Assembly: GCA_910575815.1 (NCBI GenBank)
Contig: CAJTFN010000009.1
Coordinates: 62,001-126,000 of the forward strand
Source: Oscillospiraceae bacterium
GTDB taxonomy: Bacteria > Bacillota > Clostridia > Oscillospirales > Oscillospiraceae
Reading direction: 5' to 3'
Length of the DNA stretch: 64,000 nt
Positions 17,923 through 26,960 of this stretch are shown piece by piece. The position numbers and the translations under genes are program-made. The first letter of the stretch is position 1. Each line of letters opens with the position of its first letter. The notes under the pieces were generated by a model. The model was not told where the DNA came from and did no database searches. It saw only the letters and a program-made list of their open reading frames with translations.

Positions 17923-19377
17923 ATGGAGAAAAAATTATTTAGCCCGATGGAGATTGACGCCCTCGGGGAAATGATGAATATCAGCCTTGGCTCCTCTGCC
18001 ACCGCGGTATCCAATCTTCTGGAGCACAGAGTAGATATCACCACACCAAAGGTCACGTCCATCAAGACGGCGGAATTTGTTCTGGGCAACCTGGAACCCG
18101 CCATGGGCATCGAGATCAAATATGTAGAGGGCCTGGCGGGCAGTAACATCATGTTACTCAAGCGCAGCGACATCAAGGTCATCGTGGATATCCTCATGGG
18201 CGGCGAGACGCCGGACGAGGAGTTCGAGCTCAACGAGCTGACCATCAGCGCCGTGTGCGAGGTCATGAACCAGATGATGGGCGCCGCCGCCACGGCCATG
18301 AGCGACTTCCTGGGCTATCAGGTGGATATTTCCACTCCCCAGCCCTTTGAGCTGGAAAATCTGGATCTCTTTAAGCAGAATCATCTCCCCCAGGGCGCGG
18401 AGGACATTGTCATCGTCCGGTTTGCCCTGAAAATCGAGGGTGCTCTGGAGAGCGAGTTCATGAACGTCATGAGCGTGGAGCTGGCCAAGGAGCTTCTGAA
18501 GGGCCTGGGCCTGACCGATGACGACGAGGAGGAGATGGCCGCCCCCGCGCCGGCTCCGGCGCCGGAACCCGCTCCGGCCCCGGCGGCAGAGCCCGCTTCC
18601 TCCGGCGGCAAGATGAGCCAGGAGGAGATCGAGGCCATGCTGGCGGGGATGAACGGCGGCGGCGAGCCCGCTCCCGCGCCGGAGCCCGAGCCCGCCTCCA
18701 ATAAGAAGATGAGCCAGGAGGAAATCGAGGCGATGATGGCCGGCATGGCCGGCGGCGCCCCGGCTCCTGCGCCGGAACCCGAGGCCTCCTCCAGTAAGAA
18801 GATGAGCCAGGAGGAAATTGAGGCGATGATGGCCGGCATGGCCGCCCCGGCGGCCGCGCCCGCCCCCGCTCCGGCTCCTCAGCCCGCGCCGCAGCCTGCT
18901 GCGGCCGCACCTGCCGCGGCGGCTGCGGCTCCCGCGACGGCGGCGGACCTGGGAGCGATGATGGCGGCCATGATGACTGCCATGACCACGGCCATGGCCA
19001 ACAACGCCCCCCCGCCTCCTCCGGCCCCGGCGCCCGCGCCGCAGCCTAAGCTGATTAATACCAAGCCCGCGCCGCTCCATGATCTGGATCCCGCGGATGT
19101 GCTGGGGAAGGAACAGGCCCAGAATCTGGACCTGATTATGGAGGTCCCCCTCCAGGTAACGGTGGAGATTGGCCGGACGCAGCGGAAAGTGCAGGACATT
19201 CTGGAGTTTTCCAAAGGGTCTCTGGTGGTGCTGGATAAGCTGGCCGGAGACCAGGTGGACCTGTTTGTCAACGGAAAGTGCGTGGCCAAGGGCGATGTGG
19301 TGGTAATCGACGATAATTTCGGCGTCCGGATTACCGAGATCGTCCAGGAGCCCGTAATTGAGCTGGCGAAAAAATAA
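17923..19377 (+). CDS. fliY: Switch protein / CheY-P phosphatase FliY with triplicated docking-like motif
   Basis: 484 residues, longer than usual. Residues 1-200 are a CheC-type phosphatase with two complete sites: Asp12/Glu16/Asn19 and Ser109/Glu113/Asn116. Residues 205-400 are a Pro/Ala/Glu linker holding three copies of KMSQEEIEAM(L/M)AGM at 231-243, 263-275 and 294-306. Residues about 400-480 form the SpoA (FliN) domain of the C-ring. The repeated motif resembles the SQ(D/E)EIDALL peptide that binds CheY-P at the FliM and Bacillus FliY N-termini; the N-terminus here (FSPMEIDAL) runs straight into the phosphatase instead. Role: C-ring wall and removal of CheY phosphate. Confidence 0.95.
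   Translation: MEKKLFSPMEIDALGEMMNISLGSSATAVSNLLEHRVDITTPKVTSIKTAEFVLGNLEPAMGIEIKYVEGLAGSNIMLLKRSDIKVIVDILMGGETPDEEFELNELTISAVCEVMNQMMGAAATAMSDFLGYQVDISTPQPFELENLDLFKQNHLPQGAEDIVIVRFALKIEGALESEFMNVMSVELAKELLKGLGLTDDDEEEMAAPAPAPAPEPAPAPAAEPASSGGKMSQEEIEAMLAGMNGGGEPAPAPEPEPASNKKMSQEEIEAMMAGMAGGAPAPAPEPEASSSKKMSQEEIEAMMAGMAAPAAAPAPAPAPQPAPQPAAAAPAAAAAAPATAADLGAMMAAMMTAMTTAMANNAPPPPPAPAPAPQPKLINTKPAPLHDLDPADVLGKEQAQNLDLIMEVPLQVTVEIGRTQRKVQDILEFSKGSLVVLDKLAGDQVDLFVNGKCVAKGDVVVIDDNFGVRITEIVQEPVIELAKK
18613..18840 (+). repeat. Three tandem copies of a 13-residue coding repeat in fliY
   Basis: The codons for MSQEEIEAM(L/M)AGM recur at 18613, 18709 and 18802 (spacing 96 and 93 bases), separated by Pro/Ala/Glu-coding sequence. 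The copies are nearly identical in DNA, so the expansion is recent or kept uniform. Confidence 0.85.
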
Positions 19378-19446
19378 GACGCCGAAGCACAGGCGCTTTT
19401 GAAATAAGGCACACTATTTTTGGATTAAGAAGGAAGGAATACGACA

Positions 19447-19815
19447 ATGGCTAAGAAAATTTTGCTGGTCGACGACGCCGCCTTTATGCGGAAGATGATT
19501 AAGGATACCCTGAGCAAGAACGGGTATACGGAGCTGTTCGAGGCCGTGGATGGCGCGGACGCGGTGGAAAAGTTCGGCGAGATTGGTCCGGACCTGGTGA
19601 TCATGGACATCACGATGCCCAACATGGACGGGCTGGAGGCCCTGAAGGCCATCCGCGCCAAGGACAGCAGCGCCAATGTGGTTATGTGCTCCGCCATGGG
19701 CCAGGAGAGCATGGTTATGGACGCGGTGCGTTCCGGCGCGAAGGACTTCATCGTCAAGCCCTTCAAGCCCGACCGGGTGCTGAAAACCGTCAGCACGATT
19801 CTGGGCAATCCCTGA
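19447..19815 (+). CDS. cheY: Chemotaxis response regulator CheY
   Basis: 122 residues, a single receiver domain. Acid pair Asp9/Asp10, phospho-Asp54 (IMDITMPNMDG), Ser82 and Lys104 (IVKPF) are all in place. It carries the signal from CheA to FliM/FliY. Starts at ATG 19447 behind AAGGAAGGAAT. Placed right after fliY and before fliO, the Bacillus and clostridial order. Confidence 0.96.
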   Translation: MAKKILLVDDAAFMRKMIKDTLSKNGYTELFEAVDGADAVEKFGEIGPDLVIMDITMPNMDGLEALKAIRAKDSSANVVMCSAMGQESMVMDAVRSGAKDFIVKPFKPDRVLKTVSTILGNP

Positions 19816-19819
19816 CGGG

Positions 19820-20179
19820 ATGCCGTGGGACACGACGCTGGCCTCCCTCTTGTGGCTGATAATCTGCGTCATACTGATTATCGGCCTGGCTTACTGGGTC
19901 ACCCGTTACGTGGCGGGCCGGGGCGTCTTCGGCGGTCTGGCCGGAGGACGGGGGCTGGCGATTTTGGACCAAATGATCCTGGGGCGGGATCAGCGCGTGC
20001 TCCTGACCCAGGTGGGGGAGCGGTATTTGCTCCTGGGAGCGGCTCCGGGGGGGATTACCCTCTTGGCGGAGCTCACGGCGGAAGAGGCCGCCGCCTGGCG
20101 GGGGTCTCCGGAAGGCGGAGATCGCCCAAGCTTTCAAGAGGCCTTTTTTACGATGCTGAAACAAAAGGGGCGGAGGTGA
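19820..20179 (+). CDS. fliO: Flagellar export protein FliO
   Basis: 119 residues with one N-terminal membrane helix (about 8-27) and a small cytoplasmic domain with the FliO pattern (GRGLAILDQMILGRDQRVLL, residues about 43-62). FliO helps assemble the FliP ring of the export gate. It starts four bases after cheY. Confidence 0.9.
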   Translation: MPWDTTLASLLWLIICVILIIGLAYWVTRYVAGRGVFGGLAGGRGLAILDQMILGRDQRVLLTQVGERYLLLGAAPGGITLLAELTAEEAAAWRGSPEGGDRPSFQEAFFTMLKQKGRR

Positions 20180-20186
20180 ACCGGAG

Positions 20187-20885
20187 GTGCCGGAAGGGCT
20201 AATCAATGTAAACGGCGATAACGTGCAGGCGTTGGAGATTCTGTTTCTGACAACGATGATCACGCTTCTGCCGTCGTTCGTGGTGATGATGACGTCCTTT
20301 ACCCGGTATATCATCTCCTTTTCCTTTCTGCGCAACGCCATGGGCACGCAGCAGACGCCGCCCAATCTGGTTTTGGTGGGCTTGGCGCTGATTTTGACGT
20401 TTTTTACGATGTCTCCCACCATCACCCGGATCTCTCAGGAGGCCTACCGCCCCTATGTAGAAGAGGAGATATCCCAGGAGGAGTTCTTCGACCGGGCCGC
20501 GGTGCCCCTGAAAGAGTTCATGCTCCGCAACACCCGTCCAAACACCTTGAAGATGTTCTCCGACATGGCCCATGTGGAGCTGCCGGAGGAGGTCTACGCG
20601 GACACGGATGGGGTGACGGACACGGACGCGGTGGTGGAGAGCATACCAATGCGGATCATCGTGCCCTCCTTTGTGACCTGTGAGCTGCAAAGGGCCTTCA
20701 CCATTGGACTGCTGCTGTACATTCCCTTTATGCTGATTGACATTGTGGTGTCGTGTACCTTGATGTCGATGGGTATGATTATGCTGCCGCCGTCCATGAT
20801 CTCCGCGCCGTTCAAGTTGCTGCTCTTTGTGACGCTGAACGGATGGGAGCTGCTGTTTTCCACCCTGGTGCGGGGCTTCAAATGA
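20187..20885 (+). CDS. fliP: Flagellar export gate protein FliP
   Basis: 232 residues. Conserved pattern SFVVMMTSFTRYIISFSFLR near the N-terminus, four membrane segments, and the C-terminal SMGMIMLPPSMISAPFKLLL typical of FliP. It forms the core of the export channel with FliQ and FliR. GTG 20187 is chosen because CGGAGGTGA lies nearby and it begins just after fliO. No cleavable signal is obvious, unlike proteobacterial FliP. Confidence 0.96.
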   Translation: MPEGLINVNGDNVQALEILFLTTMITLLPSFVVMMTSFTRYIISFSFLRNAMGTQQTPPNLVLVGLALILTFFTMSPTITRISQEAYRPYVEEEISQEEFFDRAAVPLKEFMLRNTRPNTLKMFSDMAHVELPEEVYADTDGVTDTDAVVESIPMRIIVPSFVTCELQRAFTIGLLLYIPFMLIDIVVSCTLMSMGMIMLPPSMISAPFKLLLFVTLNGWELLFSTLVRGFK

Positions 20886-20891
20886 CGGAAG

Positions 20892-20940
20892 GAAACCGCG
20901 CCAGACCAGGAGAGAGACGCCGCGGCGTTTCGCCGGTTTC
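20892..20940 (+). repeat. Intercistronic fold between fliP and fliQ
   Basis: Outer arms GAAACCG/CGGTTTC (20892-20898, 20934-20940) enclose a 12-base palindrome ACGCCGCGGCGT (20917-20928). No T-run. Possible mRNA structure; function unknown. Confidence 0.4.
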
Positions 20941-20959
20941 AATAGCGGAGGGCTGAGCA

Positions 20960-21223
20960 ATGGAAACGGGAATGATAACCGACGTAATGCGGGACGCCGT
21001 GGGTGTTGTCATCAAATTGGGCGGCCCTATGCTGGTGCTGAGTATGTTTGCCGGCGTGGTGGTGGCCATCTTTCAGGCGGTGACCCAGATTCACGAGCAG
21101 ACCATTTCCTTCATTTTGAAGGTGCTGATCGTTATGAGCGTTCTCCTCTTCACGGGAGGCTGGATGCTGACGACGCTTCAGGAGTACGCCAAGGAGCTGT
21201 TTGACCTTATGGTAACCATATAG
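20960..21223 (+). CDS. fliQ: Flagellar export gate protein FliQ
   Basis: 87 residues with two membrane helices and the conserved QAVTQIHEQTISFILK loop. Part of the FliP-FliQ-FliR helical export channel. ATG 20960 behind GGAGGGCTG. Length typical. Confidence 0.96.
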   Translation: METGMITDVMRDAVGVVIKLGGPMLVLSMFAGVVVAIFQAVTQIHEQTISFILKVLIVMSVLLFTGGWMLTTLQEYAKELFDLMVTI

Positions 21224-21301
21224 TCCCATGGCGGAGGGGTTCCCGCCGGTTGGGGACGCATCCCTTGGCAAACGTTATGAACCCCATAAGCGGAGGCGCC
21301 T

Positions 21302-22066
21302 ATGATAGACGAAGGGGCACTGACGCTCTTCTTGCTGATCACAGCCCGGATGAGCGGTTTCGTGCTGTTCAATCCCCTGCTGAGCCGGCAAAATATTCCG
21401 GGGGTGTTCCGAGCCGGGTTTTCCCTGGTCCTCTCGGTCTTTACCTACTCCGTTGAGGGAGGCCGGATAGCGCCCCCAGCGGGCATATTGCCCCTGGCGG
21501 CGGCGCTGCTGATGGAAATGGCCATTGGGCTGATTCTGGGCATGGTGGTTCAGTTTTTCTTTTATATTCCTCAGATGGCCGGTTTGGCCATTGATACGCA
21601 AATGGGCATGACCATGAACCAGATTTACGACTCCGGTTCTCATTCCAACATGTCCGTCACAGGCACGCTGCTCAATGCGCTGATGATTCTGCTGTTTTTC
21701 TGCGGAAACGGGCACCATACCCTCATACGCATCATGGTGACCTCCAGCGAGATTGTGGCCTATGGGAATGTTTCCATTGGCCACGACGTGACGAATTTGA
21801 TGCTGGAGCTTTTCATTCAGTGCACCTTGCTGGCGGTGAAGCTGGCCATGCCGATTCTTGCGGCGGAACTTATCGGGCAGCTGGGAATGGGCGTTTTGAT
21901 GAAGGTCATTCCCCAGATCAATGTGTTTTCCATTAATATCGAGCTGAAGGTTTTGATCGGCCTGGCCCTGCTTGTGCTACTGATGACTCCGTTCAGCGAG
22001 TTCCTGCTGGAGGCGGAACGGACGATGCTGAACAGCCTCCATAACCTTTTGGTTCTGATGGGTTAA
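21302..22066 (+). CDS. fliR: Flagellar export gate protein FliR
   Basis: 254 residues with about six membrane segments; motifs ARMSGFVLFNPLLSRQNIP and ALLVLLMTPFSEFLL fit FliR. Completes the export channel. Start ATG 21302 behind GCGGAGGCGCC. Followed 30 bases later by flhB. Confidence 0.95.
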   Translation: MIDEGALTLFLLITARMSGFVLFNPLLSRQNIPGVFRAGFSLVLSVFTYSVEGGRIAPPAGILPLAAALLMEMAIGLILGMVVQFFFYIPQMAGLAIDTQMGMTMNQIYDSGSHSNMSVTGTLLNALMILLFFCGNGHHTLIRIMVTSSEIVAYGNVSIGHDVTNLMLELFIQCTLLAVKLAMPILAAELIGQLGMGVLMKVIPQINVFSINIELKVLIGLALLVLLMTPFSEFLLEAERTMLNSLHNLLVLMG

Positions 22067-22096
22067 AGCGGCAAGCGCCAAAAGGGGGGATGAGCC

Positions 22097-23170
22097 GTGG
22101 CGGATAGCTCTAAAACCGAAAAAGCAACCCCAAAAAAGCGAAGAGACGAACGAAAGAAAGGTAACGTCTTTCTGAGCCAGGACGCCGTGGCGGTGGTCAC
22201 GCTGCTGGGCTCCTTCGCTGCCTTCCGGCTGCTCTCCGGAACCATCGGGGCGCAGTTGTCCGGTTTTATGCGCTTTTGCTTGTCCATGTGCGCGGTGGAC
22301 GGGTCCCTGGTTCTGGACGACATGGTTCTGGAGCTGGTGAAACAGGGGCTGGGGGTTCTGGTCCGCAGTGTGCTTCCGATCACGCTGGTGACCATAACCT
22401 GTGCCATTGTGGCCACCTTTGCCCAGACGCGCATGCTGGTCAGCACGGAGCTGATCCGACCAAAACTCAGTAAAATTAGCCCAATACAGGGCTTCAAGCG
22501 CCTATTTTCGCTGAAGAGCGTGATCAATGCGCTGAAGGGCCTGTTGAAAATATGCCTCCTGATGATCATCGTTTACCTGAGCTTGAAGGGGATGTTCGAC
22601 GAGAGCGCCAAGTATCTTCACGTGGATCTGCGGGCCTCTTGCGCGCACCTGTTCTCCCAGGGAATGAATATGATTGTCAAGATCGGTCTGGCGTTCATCG
22701 TTCTGGCGGCCGTGGACTTTTTCTACCAGCGGTGGGACTACGAACGGGGCCTGCGCATGAGCAAGCAGGAGATCAAGGAGGAGTACAAACAAACCGAAGG
22801 CGATCCCCAGATCAAGGGAAAGATCAAGGAAGTTCAGCGGAGCCGGGCCCGGGCCCGTATGATGCAGCAGGTGCCCCAGGCCGACGTGGTCATCCGAAAC
22901 CCCACCCACTTCGCCGTGGCTCTCCGATACCACCCGGAGGAGGACGCGGCCCCCATCGTTCTTGCCAAGGGCATGGATGAGCTGGCCCTGCGGATTGTGA
23001 AGGTGGCGGAGGAGAATAAGGTGGCCGTCATTGAGAACGTGCCCCTGGCCCGCGCGCTGTATGCGGACGCGGAGCTGGACCAGGAAATTCCCCCTGAGCT
23101 CTATAATCCCGTGGCGGAGGTTCTGGTCTACATCTTCCGCCTGAACGAGAACCATAAGCTGGTAAAATAA
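22097..23170 (+). CDS. flhB: Export switch protein FlhB
   Basis: 357 residues. Basic N-terminus (KTEKATPKKRRDERKKG), four membrane helices, then a cytoplasmic domain with the self-cleavage site NPTH at 268-271. Cleavage there lets the gate change from hook to filament export when FliK signals. GTG start at 22097 after GGGGGGATGA. A second FlhB-C-like protein is coded at 54731-55072 beside a FliK-like gene. Confidence 0.97.
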   Translation: MADSSKTEKATPKKRRDERKKGNVFLSQDAVAVVTLLGSFAAFRLLSGTIGAQLSGFMRFCLSMCAVDGSLVLDDMVLELVKQGLGVLVRSVLPITLVTITCAIVATFAQTRMLVSTELIRPKLSKISPIQGFKRLFSLKSVINALKGLLKICLLMIIVYLSLKGMFDESAKYLHVDLRASCAHLFSQGMNMIVKIGLAFIVLAAVDFFYQRWDYERGLRMSKQEIKEEYKQTEGDPQIKGKIKEVQRSRARARMMQQVPQADVVIRNPTHFAVALRYHPEEDAAPIVLAKGMDELALRIVKVAEENKVAVIENVPLARALYADAELDQEIPPELYNPVAEVLVYIFRLNENHKLVK

Positions 23171-23255
23171 ATTTGCCCCTTTGTCCAAAGGATAGAACGG
23201 TCCGGTTATGGGACCGGGGCGGAAAGGAACAAACAGAAAGGGAGGTGACCGGCGC

Positions 23256-25364
23256 TTGAGAAAAATTTTTGACAACGCAATATCTCTTGCCGTCGTGGTC
23301 ATCGTGCTGTTCCTGATCATCCCCCTGCCGACGCCGTTGCTGGATGTTTTGCTGGTGGTGAACATCGGGTTGTCCATCATGATCCTGATGATTACCATGA
23401 ATATCTCGGAGGCGCTGGAATTTTCCATATTCCCGTCCCTTCTGCTGGTAACCACCCTCTTCCGGTTGGGACTGAACGTCTCCACCACGCGGCAGATTCT
23501 CTACCATGGCTACGCCGGCGAGGTTATTGCCAACTTCGGCAATCTGATTACCGGCGGCAACATCGTCATCGGCGTGGTGATCTTCCTGATCATCGTGCTG
23601 GTGCAGTTCATCGTCATCACCAAAGGCGCCGAGCGTGTGGCCGAGGTGGCCGCCCGGTTCACCCTGGACGCCATGCCCGGCAAACAGATGGCCATCGACG
23701 CCGACCTGAGCTCCGGCCTCATCAACGAGCAGGAGGCCAAGGACCGGCGGCACAAGATTCAAAAAGAGGCCGATTTCTACGGCGCCATGGATGGCGCCAC
23801 CAAGATCGTCAAGGGCGACGCCACGATGTCCCTGATCATCACCATGATCAACTTCATCGGCGGTGTGCTCATTGGCATGCTGATGAACGGCGGAACCTTC
23901 AGCGACGTCATATCCCGGTATTCCATTGTCACCATCGGCGACGGACTGGTCTCTCAGCTTCCGGCGCTGATGATCTCCACCGCCACGGGCATGATCGTCA
24001 CGCGGTCGGTGTCCGAGGGCAGCTTGAACAAGGACGTTATCGGCCAGTTCAAGAATCAGCCTCGGGCGATGATGACCACCGGCGTCATCCTCCTTTTCCT
24101 GGCGGCCATTCCCAACACGCCCCGTTTTGCCCTGTCTGTGGGCGGCGGGCTGCTTCTGGGCGTGGGCTGGTTTGTCAGCAGCCGCATGGAGCGGGAGCGG
24201 CAGGAGACCGCGGCCATTCAGGCCGCCGAGGAGGAGCAGCAGGTGGCCGAGACCGCCGCGCCCAGCGAAACCGACTATTACAAAGACATCAACAACGTCT
24301 ACAATCTCCTCTCGGTGGAGCCCATCGAGATGGAGTTTGGATACAGCCTGATCCCCATGGTGGACGAGAGCCACGGCGGCAAGCTCATCAGCCGCATCGT
24401 CATCTTCCGGCGGCAGTACGCTCAGGACATGGGTTTCGTCTTCCCCTCCATCCGCCTTCACGACGCCTCGTCCCTGGGAACGAACCAGTATGTGATCCGT
24501 ATCCGGGGCGAGGAAGTGGCCCGGGGCGAAATTCTGGTGGATTACTACCTGGCCCTGGAGCCCGCCAACCCCTTGGGGGAGATCGACGGCATCGAGACCA
24601 TCGAGCCCGCCTACGGTATCCCCTCCCGTTGGATTCTGCCGGAGAACAAGGAAATGGCGGAAATTTACGGGTACAACGTCATTGACCCCCTGTCCGTTAT
24701 GCTGACCCACCTCTCGGAGACGGTGAAGAAATACGCCTACGAGATGCTGGGAAGGACGGAGACCATCCAATTGGTGGAGAACCTGAAACGGACCTCCCCG
24801 GAATTGGTGGAGGAGACCATCCCCAATATCATCTCTTATGGCATCCTGGAGAAAGTCCTGCGCAACCTCCTGAAAGAGGGCGTGCCTATCAAGGACCTGG
24901 GGGCCATCGTGGAGACCCTGGCCGACGCTCTGGCCCAAGGCCGGGACATCGACTCCGCCACGGAGCAGGTCCGGGGCGCTTTGGCCCGGACCATTACCCG
25001 GCGCTTCTGCGAGGACGGGCAGCTCCGGGTGGTTACCCTGGACGCCGAGGTGGAGAAGAAGGTCATCTCCTCCCTCACTCGGAACGAACAGGGCGTGTAC
25101 CTGGCCATGGGCCCCGAGCTCATGCAGCAGATTGTCTCTCAGCTGGCAAGCCAGATGAAAAAGTTCAACGATCTCTCCCAGACGCCCATTGTCCTGGTCA
25201 GCCAGGTAATCCGGGGCTATTTCGCCAAGATGATTACCCAGTTCTATCCCAACGTTTACGTGCTCTCCTTCAATGAGATCACCAACGCCGTGCAGATCCA
25301 GGCCATCGGAAACATCACCCTGGAGCCGGCGGCCCGGCCTGAGAGAAGGGCGGTGGGCACATGA
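23256..25364 (+). CDS. flhA: Export gate protein FlhA
   Basis: About 702 residues. Eight N-terminal membrane helices (first at about 10-35), the conserved FHIPEP-type loop region (EVAARFTLDAMPGKQMAID), and a cytoplasmic C-terminal domain that forms the nonameric substrate-docking ring. The frame opens at ATG 23208, but TTG 23256 gives a family-like N-terminus (RKIFDNAIS) with GGGAGGTGA eight bases before it, so I use it. The last four bases overlap the sigD start (ATGA). flhF and flhG, which normally follow, are absent. Confidence 0.94.
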   Translation: MRKIFDNAISLAVVVIVLFLIIPLPTPLLDVLLVVNIGLSIMILMITMNISEALEFSIFPSLLLVTTLFRLGLNVSTTRQILYHGYAGEVIANFGNLITGGNIVIGVVIFLIIVLVQFIVITKGAERVAEVAARFTLDAMPGKQMAIDADLSSGLINEQEAKDRRHKIQKEADFYGAMDGATKIVKGDATMSLIITMINFIGGVLIGMLMNGGTFSDVISRYSIVTIGDGLVSQLPALMISTATGMIVTRSVSEGSLNKDVIGQFKNQPRAMMTTGVILLFLAAIPNTPRFALSVGGGLLLGVGWFVSSRMERERQETAAIQAAEEEQQVAETAAPSETDYYKDINNVYNLLSVEPIEMEFGYSLIPMVDESHGGKLISRIVIFRRQYAQDMGFVFPSIRLHDASSLGTNQYVIRIRGEEVARGEILVDYYLALEPANPLGEIDGIETIEPAYGIPSRWILPENKEMAEIYGYNVIDPLSVMLTHLSETVKKYAYEMLGRTETIQLVENLKRTSPELVEETIPNIISYGILEKVLRNLLKEGVPIKDLGAIVETLADALAQGRDIDSATEQVRGALARTITRRFCEDGQLRVVTLDAEVEKKVISSLTRNEQGVYLAMGPELMQQIVSQLASQMKKFNDLSQTPIVLVSQVIRGYFAKMITQFYPNVYVLSFNEITNAVQIQAIGNITLEPAARPERRAVGT

Positions 25365-26194
25365 GCGAGGCGACGGCCCTGCGCTACAGCGAGCGGGAAA
25401 TTGAGGAGATGGATACCCAGGACCTCCTGCGGCTCTATAAGGAGACGGGGGACGAGAACCTGAAATGGCCACTGGTGCTCCGCTATGAGGGGCTGATTAA
25501 AAGCGCGGCCATGCAGATTCGGGGCGTGTACAGCAGCTTCGCCCAGATCGACGACATCATCAACGAGGGGATTTTGACCCTTCTGGGGGCCATCGACAAG
25601 TTTGACCCGGACAAGGGCGTGAAGTTTGAGACCTACGTCTCCAAGCGCATCCGGGGCATGGTGATCGACCTGGCCCGAAAGCAGGACTGGATTCCCCGGA
25701 ACGTCCGGAAGCGGGCCAAGGAAATCGACCTGGCCGTTGCGGAGCTTTCCGCCACCCTGGGCCGGGCGCCTACGGACGGGGAGATCGCCGGCTACCTGGG
25801 CATCTCCCAGGAGCGGTATCAGAAGGATGCCGCCAACATCGCCTTGAGCAACGTGCTTTCTCTGGATGTGCTGATGGATACCCGGGAGACCGCGGGCTAT
25901 CAGCTGGAGGTTCCCTCCAACGACCTCCAGAGTCAGCCGGAGGCGGTGCTGCAGGAGCGGGAGATGCAGCGGGCCTTGGCCGAGGGCATCTCCCAACTGC
26001 GGGAGAACGAGCAGATCGTCCTCTCTTTGTACTATGAGCGCAATCTCCACTTGAAGGAGATCGCCCAGGTGATGGAGCTCAGCGAGCCCCGTATTTCCCA
26101 GATACATACCCGGGCCATTCAGAAGCTGCGGAGCTTCATGGAGGCGTATCTCAACGATACCGGGGAGCCAAAACCGAAAAAGAAGAGGAGATAA
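25361..26194 (+). CDS. sigD: Flagellar sigma factor SigD (sigma-28, FliA)
   Basis: 277 residues, sigma-70 family group 3. Region 2 shows DDIINEGILTLLGAIDKFDP and KFETYVSKRIRGMVIDLARK; region 3 has GRAPTDGEIAGYLGIS; region 4 has NEQIVLSLYYERNLHLKEIA with a helix-turn-helix ending SQIHTRAIQKLR. It directs late flagellar and chemotaxis transcription and is held by FlgM, coded at 61320. A matching promoter lies before flgM (61243-61268). Coupled to flhA by overlap. Confidence 0.96.
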   Translation: MSEATALRYSEREIEEMDTQDLLRLYKETGDENLKWPLVLRYEGLIKSAAMQIRGVYSSFAQIDDIINEGILTLLGAIDKFDPDKGVKFETYVSKRIRGMVIDLARKQDWIPRNVRKRAKEIDLAVAELSATLGRAPTDGEIAGYLGISQERYQKDAANIALSNVLSLDVLMDTRETAGYQLEVPSNDLQSQPEAVLQEREMQRALAEGISQLRENEQIVLSLYYERNLHLKEIAQVMELSEPRISQIHTRAIQKLRSFMEAYLNDTGEPKPKKKRR

Positions 26195-26197
26195 GGC

Positions 26198-26944
26198 ATG
26201 TTCAAGGGTTTTTACAATCTGACCTCCGCAATGCTGACCCACCAGCACAACCTGAACGTCATTGGCAACAACATGGTAAACATCTCCACATCGGGTTACA
26301 AACAGGAGCGCTATGTGGCCAGTACCTTTGACGATGTCATGTACAGCCGGGTGGACGTGAATCACAGCGGCGGCACGGAAATCGGCCGGCAGAGCTACAT
26401 TCGGGCGGCCAGCGATATTTATACGGATTACAGCCAGGGTATCCCGGAGCCCACGGAGCTGCCCTTGGATTTCGCCATCGTGGGCGAGGGCTTCTTCGCC
26501 GTTCAGGACGCGGACGGCAACATTGCCTATACGCGCATGGGCAACTTCTCCCTGAACGACGAGGGCTATCTTTGCCTCCCCGGCTTCGGCCAGGTGCTGG
26601 ACCCCCAGAATCAGCCCATTTACCTGGGCACGGACAAGATTCGGGGAGACAACCAGGGATACATCTATTACAATGACACTCCCGTGGCCCAGCTTGGCGT
26701 CTTCCAATTTGAGGACAACGAGGCTCTGGAGCGGGACGACCGCGGATTGTTCACCGGGGAGGACCCCCAGGCCGGTCAGGACTACCAGATTTGGAACAAA
26801 TACCTGGAGCGGTCCAACAGCGACATGGTCAAGCAAATGACGGAGATGATTACCTATCAGCGGGCGCTTCAAAGCGCGGCGCAGATTTCCAAGATGTATG
26901 ACCAGCTGATGAACCGGGCGACCGGCGAGGTGGGCCGGTTCTAA
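26198..26944 (+). CDS. flgF: Flagellar rod/hook-basal body protein, FlgF/FlgG family (first copy)
   Basis: 248 residues with the rod signatures at both ends: LTHQHNLNVIGNNMVNISTS near the N-terminus and VKQMTEMITYQRALQSAAQI near the C-terminus, with a central ILDFAIVGEGFF-like domain (LPLDFAIVGEGFFAV). One of two tandem paralogues, equivalent by position to the FlhO/FlhP pair of Bacillus. Which is FlgF and which FlgG cannot be settled without alignment. Three bases after sigD. Confidence 0.88.
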   Translation: MFKGFYNLTSAMLTHQHNLNVIGNNMVNISTSGYKQERYVASTFDDVMYSRVDVNHSGGTEIGRQSYIRAASDIYTDYSQGIPEPTELPLDFAIVGEGFFAVQDADGNIAYTRMGNFSLNDEGYLCLPGFGQVLDPQNQPIYLGTDKIRGDNQGYIYYNDTPVAQLGVFQFEDNEALERDDRGLFTGEDPQAGQDYQIWNKYLERSNSDMVKQMTEMITYQRALQSAAQISKMYDQLMNRATGEVGRF

Positions 26945-26960
26945 GTAAGGAGGAAATCCC

